Source of the DNA: Nymphaea colorata | Lineage: Eukaryota > Streptophyta > Magnoliopsida > Nymphaeales > Nymphaeaceae | Length of the DNA: 64,000 bases | NCBI RefSeq assembly: GCF_008831285.2 | Contig: NC_045141.1 | Location: 26,215,315 to 26,279,314, forward strand | Direction of reading: 5' to 3' | Made by a program: the position numbers and the translations under genes | Notes under the pieces: model-generated | Databases searched by the model: none | What the model was told of the DNA's origin: nothing | Seen by the model: the letters and a program-made list of their open reading frames with translations, nothing else | Shown: one piece after another, positions 10,801 through 22,815 of the stretch | Numbering within the stretch: position 1 is the stretch's first letter | How the letters are laid out: every line of letters begins with the position of its first letter

Positions 10801-13800
10801 TATAAATATATAACTATGAAGTATAACAATTAACAAATAACAGCATAACAGCAAGTGAGCAACGCAGGACAAATCGACAGGTTTTGATTCTTTTGAATTT
10901 GTTGCATAACGTAAGCAATAGGGCAACAAGCATAATTTATATAAGCTCTACAGTTTTACAAAGATTAACGAAATGTACAGTTCTACACAAGCATGACCTG
11001 AGGAAGAGGGCAAATCAACAGGTTTTGCAGAAACAAACGTTATAATCACAGATTATGAAGAATGGCAGCAGCTCCAGATGATTATGCAGCAGATTTTGAA
11101 GAACAGCATTGAGGCAGAGTTTGAGAAAATGACAGAACTAGGAAACCATAAATCTAATACCAAATGGAATGCAACAAAAAAGAGGGAAACTACATACGAA
11201 AAGCAAGCATTAGATGAAAAATAAGGGCAAAAGAACATATGGAAAATAGAACAAGGGGAAAACATTGTAGAAACCCTAAAAAAAGTTAGATGGAAAGAAG
11301 ATTATGCTGCCAGCGACGTTGAAGGCTGCCGCCATCCATCGCCAGTCTCCGCCGCCCGCCGCCAAAGATCTCCACGGCCGACCATGTCTTTGCTGTAGAT
11401 ATGTTGACTTGAGGAAGAATAAGGAATAATATTGAAGTCCAAGAGGAAAGAAGTCGGGTGTCGGTCAGGTAAGTTAAAAATTTAATATGGTTTGGGTCGG
11501 TTCTCCAAACCGTACCACCACATACCCGCGTACCCATTTGGTATGGGTACGCAGTTCCCCCAACGTACCGTGGTGACATCACTTAGACTTACCCAAACCA
11601 AGTGCAAGCAAATTTTAAGTTTTTATGTACCGATCTAAAGTTCATGCAACCAAGTAAGCAATTGATCTTACTAAGTTTGGAGAGGCTGAAATGTTGGGGG
11701 TTAGAACTCCAATAACAACATTTGCCTGTCCTTGTTTCCATACACACCGCAAAATCGCAACCCTCTTTGTTTCTTCCATTGCTCTCGCCAAAGCTGAGAC
11801 AGCAAGCATGGCCTTCCTGTTCCCCGGTTCAGGAATGAAAACATATACCTCCTTCATATAGTAGTGCCTAGGGAGAAAAATGAGACAACAGATAACTGTG
11901 AAGATGATGAGTTTTTGGATAACTGAAAACCACAGTGCTATCCAAGTAAGGAGGTAGAACAGAGCCTGAAGCTCTTGACAAGGTAATCAACAGATAGACA
12001 GAACCAATATCTGACTGCACCAAGCAGCTTCAGAGAAGAGATTTAGAAATGGATGTCAATGCTAATGTCAGGATTTGGAAGTTAAAATCCTTAGTTCAAT
12101 GTCCAAATAGGGTTACAAGTTGCTCAGTGCATCTGAAAGGATACTGCTGATCTCATGTCACATTGAAGAAGCTTCAACACGTGGTAGAGGTTGTTGCCCT
12201 TGGAGTGGCAGGAAGTTCACACAACAGAAGTAAACCCTAAAAGCAGAAATTCATGAAGTTCAATAGCATGCAGAAAACCAGTACCTCTTGATGTTGGAGG
12301 AATTTGTAAACCCTAAAAGCTTGACTCCCTTCTCAGGTTTAAATTTAAGAAGTTCCAACTCAGTAGATGAAATTGGAACAACTTGTGGGCCATAGCGAAA
12401 ACCTTTAATTCTTTGCTCTGGAGGCACTATCTTAGTGGGATCTTCTGCCCTCTTGTATTCAAAATCCATTTTGACTTCATGGGTCGCCAATTTGTCAGAG
12501 GACGGAGCTTTATCTGAAAATTTCTTTAATACTGGAAGCCTTTCCTCAGACACTTTCTTATAAACCCACACCTGAATCAGTAAATACCATACAAAGATCA
12601 GTCGATCCAAAAATGGTATAAGCAATAGACATATGGTATACCAGTGCTAAATCACCATTTTTTGCGGAACCTTGTCCTGGAACTGAATTGATTGTCCAAA
12701 TCAACTGATTAAAGTACCTAGCTTACCTCCACATGCAAATAACCAGCTGGATGGTTGTTGATTTTTATACTAAAAATATAAGCAATGAAGCAGTGTGCTA
12801 ACGCAGTCAATATGAATCTGGTGTGGCTGTGAAAGATGATTCAGAGCTCATTAACAGAAAAGCAATATTTCGGGGGGGAGGGGGACCTATATATAGTTTT
12901 TATATATTCAATCCATACTTCAATTTGCATCTCTAAACCATAAATACAAGATAACTTTGGTGCTAAACTTCAGCCATGGGATAAAAATATTGCATTTAAT
13001 GTTTTAAAATGAATGAGCAAAACTCTTTGCAAAATCAGCCACTAGTTGAACTGCTAAAGGAATTGAAAACTGAAGCTGCCTTCCAAACTAAGCATCACTC
13101 TTCCAGCACAAAACAAGCTAAAGAAGCAGCCATTGAACCCCTCATAAAGAGGAAATCAGGCACCTGCTTGGCAGTGCTTATAATCGGAAGGCAGATTAGA
13201 AAAACATGCTGCTCTACAAGCGAACTTGCTACACAACCAAGGATCATAAGCATGAGCAGAAGGAAAAGAAAAATTCTGGCAACATTGTTTATAAGTAAAC
13301 AGAAAATCATCAAAATGCTGAACTTCAGAATAATGAAAATAAAAGCTCAGAACGAAAAAAGACGTACAAACTACAAACTAACCTTGATGCTCATCCTTGG
13401 GCTTATTTCAATTTCTCCTCTGAATATTGTGACAGGTAATATATTTCTGGTCCTCAAAGCACCTAATAATGAAGTTGAACTTTCAACAAATACCGTTCGT
13501 GCACATGCTTTCTTTGAGAATCGTTGCAAAAGAAGATCATTCTCCTCTAATGTTCTTCGATTTGCAGTTCCGGCTTGTCTGTCTCGCACTACTATACAAT
13601 CCAATCTCATTCCATGTGCTTTCATTTGGGTAGATATGGTATCGATCTGATCTGCTTTGGTTCCTTCATATGGCTCTTTAATGGGGTATTGTGCACCAGT
13701 AATCAAGCATAACCGTTGCTTGCCCTTGTTTGTGGGTCCAAATTTCTTTATGAGCATATCCATTCCAACAACAATAGCGTCCAGAACTACAAACTTGTCA

Positions 13801-16800
13801 AGGATAAAAAGTGAAACAGATAAAATAAGCTCAAAAAACTTTGACAGCCTGAGATCAGGGGGAAGCATTCACAAGCTGCAGTTAAAGTATCTTTTCACAT
13901 GAAAAAGCTTGCTGCATCCTGTAGCCCAAGGCTCTGTAGAACTCGAACCCTAAATTGATGATTGAAAGAGTACTCTTAAATGTGACCAATGGAGGAAAAG
14001 GGTAAAACGAGGGAGAACCAGGGAGCACAGTGGATGCTTGAAGGAATCCCTGAATGTTTCTGAAGCAAACATCACACGCTTGCAGACTTGCAGTGGCAAC
14101 ATAACAAAACATAGTCAAACAAATGAAAGAAGCAGACAGGGGAATAAGTCAAATCTCATGGATGCAACAGAGCTTACCAAAAAAACAAACCACAATCCTT
14201 CATGAGATTTCTGCAATGCTATTTCAGGGAGAAAAACTAAAGACAACAATTTCATTTCCCGTATTTATTATAATCATTGTCACGAATACTTTCCCGGGTT
14301 TCTATCAGTAAAGTTTTTCTCATGCACTAATCAAGAATTTGTTCTTCTTGGAATATTTCGAGAATTAAATAACATAATAATAATAATAATAAAAGAAATT
14401 TAAATTTCATATTAAATTTCTCATAAAATCATTTATCAAAATTAAAAATATTAAATAATATATTAAAATAACAAGAAAAAAGTCAAAATATATTAAAAAC
14501 ATTTTATTATGAAAAGGAGGGAACACAAAAAAATCCACAACGAAAAACATGCCTTTTTTGCTTTGATACTTATATCGCGATTTCTTCCCATTTTCAGCTA
14601 TTTATTGTTGCAATTTTTTAGTTTTTTTTGTGTAAAACACTGATATTTGTAAGTGATTATAATTCATAACAGATGCAAGTGTGCATGTTTAGTACAAGTA
14701 CGAGGTCAGATACATGACCTAAGAACATAAAGGGACATGAATTTATGGCATACTGGAAGACATGCATGCGTGCTGATTTATGCATGGAAATGCAGACATT
14801 CTTATTATCGGCAAACCTCCATGTAGACATGACTCCGTTCCATGCAGACATTCTTATTATCGGCAAACCTCCATGTAGACATGACTCCGTGATAGCATAG
14901 TCCCAAAAAATGTCTTATTCCTTAAGAAAATAATAAAACTAATAGAACATGGATACAATCACCAGAAGTGGCTCCTCTTGGGAGTTTCTGCAATACCTCC
15001 AATGCATCGTCATCAACAACCTTTATAGTCTTTAGAACCACCACATGCTCATATCCACCCACTTCTTTTTCTAGCTCGTTGCAAGTATCTAATTCCAATA
15101 TCAAAGAATTAGTTATGATAATTCTTGACAAGTCCAGAAGAGTTGTACCTTGAGACATCCAAAATCATTAACAGAACAAGAGAGTTTAATTGCAGAAGGA
15201 TAAAATTGAAAGTTGAAACACCTTGCACATACCTCACATGAGAGAAAAGAAATTTCATCTTCTCAAGGTAACAACTTTTCAATCAATCAGATGAATTTAA
15301 TGTTTGCTAAGTCATTTTATACCTCAGGAAATCAGGTCACAACATGGACAACATGGACATTGCAGCTGAAGCGGTTATAAATTTGTTTTTTTTTTGCAGG
15401 AAAAGCATACAATTTTAGTGTCACAGTAACAAGAAACAGTATAATCATTCCTACAATTAGCTAGACATGGATTTGACTTATGAGGTAAAATTCAGTGGCA
15501 TTAACTTTGTTGCCATATAATTCATGTTTTATCAATAACTTACCTTGTGCAAAGTTGTATATCACAGGATAACTTCTCAGACAAGCCTCTAGTCAATAGA
15601 CAAGGTCAGTAGTTTCAAGATAAACACTCCAAGCTCTGAACCATACATCGAAGTACTTTCATCCAGATCCAGATCAGAGTTGCCAGGTGAATTTGAGGAC
15701 CATTAATAATCAGAAAAACACATTCATCTCAATGCAAAACTTGCAAGCTTGAAATTTACTTTATAAAGAAAACCTGCTTATAAAGTCGAGAAAAATGAAG
15801 AACATAAAATCGAATAGCACTTAGTTAAAGGTGGATTGACAACTACAGAATTGGACTGGAAAATATTGTATTAACCATTAAACATTTTGACACTTTTATG
15901 AAAACTATTTCATGTAAAAAGAAGAAAAAAGTTGATTACCACATGCCATGGTGAACCATATATTACAACTTTTCAATTTTGAAGCATCGTAACCAAGTTT
16001 TTGTGGGATTCTTATGGGATACATACAAACCGCATGCAATTTTCACAACCAAAATTATATATCAAATTACAGCTCAACACAAATCTATGACATTTCAGAT
16101 ATAATTTTACGGCATTGAACAATATGACGAGCATTCAGTTAGAACTGATAAAGGTAAACCACACGTCCTTTCAGAAGATTAATATAATTAGCCACAAGCT
16201 TTATCATACATTATTGAATAAAACTGCAAGCAAGAAGCCTGTATCATATGCTTGTTGTTCAGGCACCTTTCCAGACAAAGAAAGTCCAGTGATGATAAGA
16301 ACCACAATCCAGAAAAGGGAACATTATAATAGAAAAGGAGACCAGCAAAGATAACCATAACTTGCTCAAAGCATGTGAAAGCCCTGCTTCACTTCAGAAC
16401 CAACATTTTTGCACAACAGAAATATGCATATTGAACTACCAATAGCTTGAGTATAGGTGAGATTATCTTCTATATTCAGCCATCAGCATCCATGGTTAAT
16501 CAGCTTCAGCAATTAAATCAGCCAGATGCCAAAAGAAGCTTGTTCTGACTATGAAAATGGTAGAGTTATACAGTGTAGGGTTTTATGAGAGTTCTTAATT
16601 ATTCAAATACATAAGTCACCTTCAGTGCCAAAAACGATGACACCAACCTCATCATTCTTGTTGTAAACAAGCTGCAAAAACAAGAGATAGATCAAAATAA
16701 GAATCTTGATACAAACAAGTCAGAGCTTCAAAAATGATAACGCCAACATTAACTAGTTAGAGTATCGTAAAATATCGTAATGTATCGTAACTCTATCGTA

Positions 16801-18652
16801 TTTTTTAAAAAAACAAAAATTAATCAGAAAAAATAGAAAAATTCTGAAAAAATCAGTAAAAATTAGCGTATCGTAACTATATCGTAACGTATCTTAACTA
16901 TATCGTAATGTATCGTACATGTATATTAACTGTATCATTTTGTATCGTAACTGTATCGTACGATACGGTGCCTGTATCATAACTGTACGACATAGGTGGT
17001 ATATTGTATCACATTTTTGAAACGCGACGATACGTATCGTACGATACGGCCTTGTATTGTACGATACGTACAACACTGGGTTAAACAGTTGTTTGCACTC
17101 CTAAGAACGAAAAGGCATTGGTAGGAAGTTGCAGTACTAAAAAAAGAAGGAGTTGGGTGCTTTGTTGTTATAAGGAAGCTAACCAATGTGAGTTGGGTTG
17201 CTTTGCTGTTACAAGGAAGCTAAGTAATGTAGGTTAAGAAGTATTAAAAATAACATAACTGGAAAAGTAAGGTCAACATTGTGAAATCCGCTAAAGCTAA
17301 TGCAGATCTTTATCTTTCACCGCCCTAGGAAGGATGAATCAACAAAAATGTACAAGAAGTAGCAGTCTACTAACCCCAAAACTCAAGGTAAAACACATTA
17401 ACTGACTGCCAGCTAAAAGTTAACCTCGGTAGTAAAACCAAAAGAAAGGTACCTTCTTTTGCAAAAGAAGTAGGCAGATTTTCTCAACATCAGGAAGCAC
17501 ACTATGCATCGATGGACTAACATCAAGCAACAAAACCAAAGCTTCCTGCAAAAAAAAACACAAGCTTTACATTGACATGAAATATACACATTAGTACCAC
17601 ATACTTAACACTTTTCTTAGCTTTTCTGCACCAAATGTTCTACATAGCACTCGTTAAATCCTCAATGAGCTGACACAAAAAGAGAAACTCAGAAAAGCAA
17701 TCCAGAAGCAATTCCTGAAGCTAGGAGAAACTTGAAATCTACATGACCATACATCAAATTCTCATGGTTGACCATCTAATGAAAAAAAACTGTAAACATA
17801 AGAAAGAGAAGAAGGAAGGATAAGGCCACAGAATGAACAGGACAGGCTTGTTCATTCCTAATTGTCTGAACCAATAAGTTCAGGCAAAGGGAGCACTTCG
17901 TTATAAGGGGATGGCGTCGATCCTTATTGTCTAAACAGCGGCCCTTCCGTGTGAGTTCAAAAACGATGCAACAGTCTACACAGGCTCCCATGTTACCAAA
18001 TAACGAGGAGACCATGAAATGACAGGAGAGAATAAGGCATCATGAGTTCATGTAACAGAAGCAGAACTATTATGCATTCTAGTAGTCAGATGCATCTAAT
18101 ATTAATATTTTACAGCAAATAAGGACAGCAGTCCTCATTCCGATCACTGTTCCCGAAGGCATGAAGTCAATCATCTGTTATAACTTATACACGCAGGAAC
18201 TCCAATCCCATCCTTGTCACTCTTATGCAGTGAATGACAATCGACTCCGAATTCTAAATGATTCATCCCCGAACTTGGTTATGTCAAACACTCGAAGCTC
18301 AGGCTCTCGCGTTAACGAGTTCGATTCCAAGATTGTTTTAAGATGTGGGTCATGGCCTATATAGATAGAGATTTCGTTGGTAATCCCATTTTAGGCCATT
18401 GAAAAACAACCAATTTCTCCATGAACTCATCACTCTTAACCATTTTATTATCATTTTAAACTGCTTTCAATAGATGAAGCAACTGCGGATGGCAACACAA
18501 AGCAACGGAAAAACAAGCCAACTTCAAGATTAACCGCAGCAAAGGGGCGACTACCCACAAGACTACGCAGAATCATATGAAAGAGACGCCAAAACACTCT
18601 CAAATAAGGACGAAGAGGAAGAATGGAACATTAGTACCTTGTTACGAGCCAT
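7900..18652 (-). CDS. KU80: ATP-dependent DNA helicase 2 subunit KU80 (XRCC5), 11 exons, 675 aa
   Basis: Large subunit of the Ku ring that threads onto broken DNA ends and starts non-homologous end joining; it also protects telomeres. Exons: 18638-18652, 17453-17545, 16620-16671, 14957-15088, 13383-13786, 12285-12571, 11672-11867, 10225-10431, 9577-9744, 9162-9494, 7900-8040. All use GT-AG sites and the frame stays open for 676 codons including TGA. Exon 1 codes MARNK, the Arabidopsis start. Landmarks: N-terminal vWA domain beginning EALVLLLDVSPSMHSVLPDV; VVGMDMLIKK; LFRGEIEI-like strand as VTIFRGEIEISP; RIKGFRYGPQVVPIS in the Ku core; LAVSALARAMEETKRVAILR; DSFYFNILPFVEDVREF; and the helical C-terminal domain SMDQSLKQIVEP to IECLVALRSGC. 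Arabidopsis KU80 is 680 residues, so length agrees. The last exon ends ITKREAIDRLS, without the acidic tail I recall in Arabidopsis. No breaks seen. Exon 7/8 and 8/9 joints are the least certain. Confidence 0.95.
8111..8178. repeat. Exact two-copy tandem duplication, unit 34 bases, in KU80 intron 10
   Basis: The unit beginning AAGATATAGATTTCTTGAAA starts at 8111 and 8145 and its 34 bases match perfectly in the two copies. It is intronic, so it does not affect the KU80 protein. Confidence 0.9.
8472..8662 (+). mobile_element. Solo-LTR-like fossil (TRIM/short LTR type) in KU80 intron 10
   Basis: A segment of about 190 bases opens TGTAACACCTCAAAAATTTA, carries a CTTATAAAGGGAGG TATA-like stretch about 60 bases in, and closes GGGTCGGGTTGTTATA. 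This is the layout of short plant LTRs of the TGTAACACC type. No second LTR, gag or pol lies nearby, so it would be a solo, old remnant. I could not find a convincing target-site duplication. The family assignment is from pattern memory. Confidence 0.45.
10616..11587. mobile_element. Terminal-inverted-repeat element, about 960 bases, in KU80 intron 7
   Basis: The left end reads GTATGTCACAAAGGTACG from 10621. The right end at 11582, read on the other strand, is GTGATGTCACCACGGTACG, a match apart from about four differences. The pentamer TTAGA flanks both sides (10616-10620 and 11583-11587) as a possible target duplication. Both subterminal regions are filled with variants of GGTACGGGTACGG on the left and its complement on the right (ACCGTACCACC, CGCGTACCC). 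The middle is A/T-rich with no transposase frame, so it is non-autonomous. The superfamily is not clear; a 5-base duplication is not typical of common plant TIR superfamilies. Confidence 0.6.
14791..14890. repeat. Exact two-copy tandem duplication, period 52 bases, in KU80 intron 4
   Basis: The segment from TGCAGACATTCTTATTATCG to ATGACTCCGT is identical at 14791 and 14843 over about 48 bases. No mismatch was found, so the event is recent or the copies are being homogenised. Confidence 0.9.
16761..17077. mobile_element. MITE-like element built of TATCGTA/CGATACG repeats, in KU80 intron 2
   Basis: The left end is AGTATCGTAAAATATCGTAA at 16761. The right end read on the other strand is AGTGTTGTACGTATCGTACG from 17077. 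Between them, variants of TATCGTAA, ATCGTACGATACG and GTATCGT recur more than a dozen times, first in one orientation and then with both orientations mixed near the right end. About 317 bases; no coding capacity beyond chance frames. Its ends (AGT...TGT...) resemble those of the larger element in intron 7. No clear target duplication was found. Confidence 0.5.
17151..17230. repeat. Two-copy tandem duplication, unit 40 bases, in KU80 intron 2
   Basis: AGTTGGGTGCTTTGTTGTTA at 17151 is repeated as AGTTGGGTTGCTTTGCTGTT at 17191, followed in both by an AAGGAAGCTAA segment. The copies differ by a handful of substitutions and one small indel, so this duplication is older than the one in intron 4. 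Confidence 0.8.
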
Positions 18653-19981
18653 CAGCGCGCAAACTGGAGAAATGCACGGCTTCTTCCCGCCTACGTCCTT
18701 TTATACCCAGAGAGAGAGGCTTCCCGCCTACGCTAAACAACGACCCAGGGAATCTGGGTTTGGTTCGGACCTGAGGACCAGTATTCTTTTTGTGGGCCTT
18801 CCGGCAAACTTTTCCTCGACCAAATACCGTATGTAAACTTTCCATGTGCTAAGGAAGCTTGACAGTAGATTGATTCGAAGGCTCACAACAAGTCCACCCA
18901 CAGCCCACTTGCAGAGGGGTGGATTTAAGGCCTTTTTGAGTTGAGGAAGGTCAATAGAGTTGTATCACTTAGAATGAGCGGGTTAGGATCCGAATAACGC
19001 TGGGTTACTTCACAAACTAGATCGACAGAAGAACCAGACCACAGCCTTTTTATATTATCCTCGGCTACACGCTAGCTTTCCTCGCTGTTCTCTACGTAGA
19101 TGCGGCGGTGCGTTCAAGCGGTGAGCAGTCAGAGACGCGGGTGGCCTCTGGGACGTTCCGGCTGTCACTAGCGCTGCCGGTACCGAAATTTTTTTGTGCC
19201 AGACGAGTATTGAATGTCTTTCATCTAGAGCTTTCCTTCGGAATACCCAAAATAGACTAATGTGTTCAACGTTTGTATTTTCTGGCTTTTTAAGCGGCAG
19301 AGCTCGTATATTCTTACTCCTCGGTCCGTGACCGGATCAAACAGAAGAATCCTGTTATTGGAACATACGGATTGACGAACACATCATGTCACGTCAAAAC
19401 GCAGACTGCCATTTATGGCCCATGACTCAAGTTGCGAGTGGTTTGTTAACCGGAAGTGGAAATAATTTTCTTTTCGACGTTAAAATTTGCTGACAAAAAA
19501 TGAAAATTTTTCACGCTCGCTCATCATCCAAAATTGAGACAGAACCAGCTTAATTTTTATGCCCAATGGAGAAATATGCCTATAGTGTTCGTTGCTTACG
19601 TCTTGCCAAGAGAAGCAACCTGCTTCTTGCTGTGGTTTCTTCAAGAGTTAGCATGCAAAAAATCCAGTTTTCTCGGAAGCTATATAGAAAGAATGAATAT
19701 CTTCACGTAGACACAGTTTTTTTGCACGTATCCAAAACAGAGTCTATATTGTCTGTCATATGTTGGTCAGAATGATCAAGAAATAAACTTCTGGGTACAA
19801 GTACTTGGAGAACATACAATTGAAGCACAAGGAATAGAAAAAGGGATTCCCAATCACTTGGTAAGAGCTGTTTGAAGTGCAGGCTTCCATTTATAAACCG
19901 ACAAGCAGAAACCTGAAAGCATGTGTCTACTACTAGCTTTGCAGGTTCAACTAGCGGCAGTTTCAAATTGAGAAGCCACAT
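18653..19981. other. Intergenic region between KU80 and the gene ending at 19982
   Basis: The part nearest 18653 is the presumed KU80 promoter and leader. The part nearest 19981 is the presumed 3' untranslated region of the minus-strand gene there; the open frame 19703-19981 immediately follows that gene's stop and has no family signature. Nothing else was recognised. Confidence 0.5.
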
Positions 19982-20953
19982 TTAGGCAATAATATCAGGG
20001 TTTTCAATATCGGAAATGGACATTAACTTCAACCTATATTCCTCAATCTTTTGAGCATCTCTGTTCGGAACAGCATTGGACGCAATCAGGTTGTTGTGTG
20101 GCAATTTTGAGTCTAAGGCTTGTGCTGGATCTGTCTGGGAGATTTGGATCAGTGATTGACGAGCTTTTTCCTCGGAAACTTCAGAAGCAGGTAGCTTAGG
20201 ATCCATGTAGTGGCACAGCTGCAACTGAATTGAAGAAAATTCTGTTCGGTGAATCCCAAACTTTAGAAAGATAAATTCTCGACACTTCAAAGGAGAACCC
20301 AGACAGAGAGAAAAGAGAGAGAGAGAGAGAGAGATGTGTAAAAGATCAAATAAAAAAAATTAAAGGGAGCTCCCATAGGGGACCAAAACCATTCAAAATG
20401 CCAAATGATGTCTAAAAGCAGGGTTTAGATATGCATTCTGCAGCATGAACACCATCCAGTGGTAAAAAAAGTAATGCTTTAACTTTTTGAAGAATTTGGC
20501 TTCCATGACAACAAATGAAAACGAAAGGAGACGTGAAATTTATTGACGCTCACTGTAAGTTGATAAACATTTGATATGCCGAGCCAAGATAAACTTGAAT
20601 CCTCACAAGAAGGATGCTTCCATTCCAAGAAATAAAAGTTTAAATAAGGAAAATCATCATTCAAACTGGATAAAGTCAAAATGTAAAAATATATAGACAT
20701 GAAATATTATTTTATAATCAAAGATTTTACATCTCAACTAAAAGGTTTTCCATATTCTCTCTACAGATGACAAACAAAACTACATATAGCAAAACAGTAC
20801 ATCAAACTTGCATATGTAGCGAGACCTATTAACATATTCTAGTATACATTCTAGATTTGTTACTCAAGGGTGATTAGCAACATACACACAAAGGCTACCT
20901 GCTTCTGAGTTTCATAGAAGTGTGTAAGCATATAATAAAAGCCCACAAAGACA
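19982..20953 (-). CDS. Unrecognised gene, last two exons (5' part not resolved)
   Basis: I do not recognise this family. The last exon is 19982-20224, after an AATTCAG acceptor, ending at a TAG-type stop just inside 19982. It codes LQLCHYMDPKLPASEVSEEK, then a polar stretch, then KIEEYRLKLMSISDIENPDI. A preceding exon at 20899-20953 reads VFVGFYYMLTHFYETQKQ between an AAACAG acceptor and a GTAGCC donor; its phase joins the last exon in frame. Codon use and the helix-like EEYRLKL segment look like real coding sequence. A further candidate exon at about 21300 (GILAILKRQLNQLM) could not be phased. Transcription may start near 23.65 kb, with a long leader intron. The alternative is chance open frames, but the phase-compatible exon pair argues against that. 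Confidence 0.5.
20311..20334. repeat. (GA)n microsatellite
   Basis: An uninterrupted GA run lies just upstream of the last exon of the unrecognised gene, within its presumed intron. Confidence 0.85.
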
Positions 20954-22779
20954 CTGTTTACTTCGTAGCACCAACTATTAAACATTACCTAGAAGTAGTG
21001 ATTACAAGTTCAAATCATGCCAGTGTTTCGACGTTGCTGTAAGGTCAAAAAAATGGGTGTATTCCCCAGTTTGTAAGTGCAATGTCAAGGTTTTACATAG
21101 TGGGGGTAGTGATGGTAACTATGAGAAAGGAAAAGAAATTTGTAGCGCAAACATAATTCTAGCAGTTCCCTTTTTTCCTAACTGGCGCCTTGCTGCACTT
21201 CCATGCATTGCTAAACCCAAAAGGAAGCATCATAACTGCGTCAAACATCATTATACTAGTGCGAATCACGTTTGGCAGCAATTTATAGAAAAAAGACTTA
21301 TCACTTGAAGCAGCCATTAATTGATTGAGTTGCCTCTTTAGGATAGCAAGAATGCCCTGAGTATGAGCAACAAAGTACCACATCGAATGCATGTACAGCA
21401 AGTCTTCTGTCATATACAACATAATTTCTAAGAAATAATACAGAAGATACTGCTCATCTTATTTGAACATGTATGCTACCCAAACTGTCATGCAGAAAGG
21501 AACTTGCAAATTCTCAAGTAATGAGGAGAGATGCTTGTATTGCCACATATTCCACCAGGAGCTTGCTATGTGATGAATCCAACTCTCAATCATTTAGCAG
21601 TGTAAAAAGAACAAATATACTTATAATCAATGTACAGAAGTATGAGATTCAAGCATAGAAATGTTTCACTTGGAAAAGATGTATGCCTACAAAACAATCT
21701 GTGAACACAACAAGAAGAACATTAGTTTTTCTTTTCTTTTCCATGTTCAGGAAAATTTCTGGAAACATGGTTTTGCAAAAACTTGCCATTGAACTGGCTA
21801 AACCTGAGACATGACACTATTTGTGTGACTGAGTGTGTGTGTGAGAGAGAGAGAATGAAGGCCTGTGGCCTGTTGGCTGCCTGCCCTGAGATGACTCGAT
21901 TAAGCCATGAATTGACGCAGAAAAATTTTTAGGTATTTGCAGCTTGATAAGCATTTAGCTTCCTTTCAACATAGTTTATGATTTGGCATTAAAAGCTGAT
22001 GCATCCTTTTACAACTATCAAGCTGACTGATTGATCTATAAGCTGATACTTAACTTGAACTAAACTAAGTCAAACAATCTAGTGAGAAGAGAATTTGTCA
22101 CCTGTCATTTGAAGTCACACATATAATATGATATGTTTTAGATTTAAGTGGACGAGGAAATCACATATCTATTTGCTCAAACCATTGATAATAGATAAAT
22201 AGCAATATGAATTAATTATTAGAAACAACGAGAAGTTTCAAAGATCCGTAAGTCAAACAAATGTATGCAAATGTGTAATTTAATGGCATAGATATAACTT
22301 GGATGCCAGATAAATTGACCAGCGTGATCATTAAAGGTTTGACTCTACGAGAACATTGTTATTAAGTCTAACTATCTTAGTTTCCACTTGAAATAGAGTA
22401 CTTTTACGGTTTACTCCTAGATTGATCCAAACTCTAAAAAGTGAATTTTCAATAGTTGGCCTCTTCATTATGCTCACAGACTACGTTTCATCTTACAGAG
22501 AAAGGAATATTCACTTTTTATGGCTAAAAACGATTTTCCAGTAAACCAACACAAACTCACATGCTTGTAAATACCAACATATCTCTACCAGAAGTACGTT
22601 GCTTAAATTGGTAGACGCAAGAATTTACAAATGCAATGAAGGAACTACTTAAAACAGTGAATACACAGAAGAACTGAGAAAATAAGAAAATAATCTTAAA
22701 GCACATAACGAATTTAATAAAAAGAAAGAAGGGAAATTAAAAGGAGAAAAGTGAAATCACCACATATATTCGGTTCGGA

Positions 22780-22815
22780 CTTGCAGCCAACGGAAAACTT
22801 GCAGCCAACGGAAAA
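22780..22815. repeat. Exact two-copy tandem duplication, unit 18 bases
   Basis: CTTGCAGCCAACGGAAAA occurs twice in a row. On the minus strand this lies in an open frame starting at an ATG and codes a doubled VFRWLQ hexapeptide, but no donor or downstream exon makes that frame convincing. Confidence 0.85.

Noticed and set aside
13009-13650. 213-codon open frame on the plus strand
   Set aside because: It is antisense to KU80 exon 5 and the adjacent intron; the minus strand there carries the conserved vWA sequence.
16894-17186. Minus-strand frames of 60-69 codons with repeated YRTI text
   Set aside because: Translation of the TATCGTA-type repeat element in KU80 intron 2.
18290-18335. GTTAACGAGTTCGATTCC, which resembles a tRNA T-loop
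   Set aside because: No matching acceptor or anticodon stem could be folded around it.
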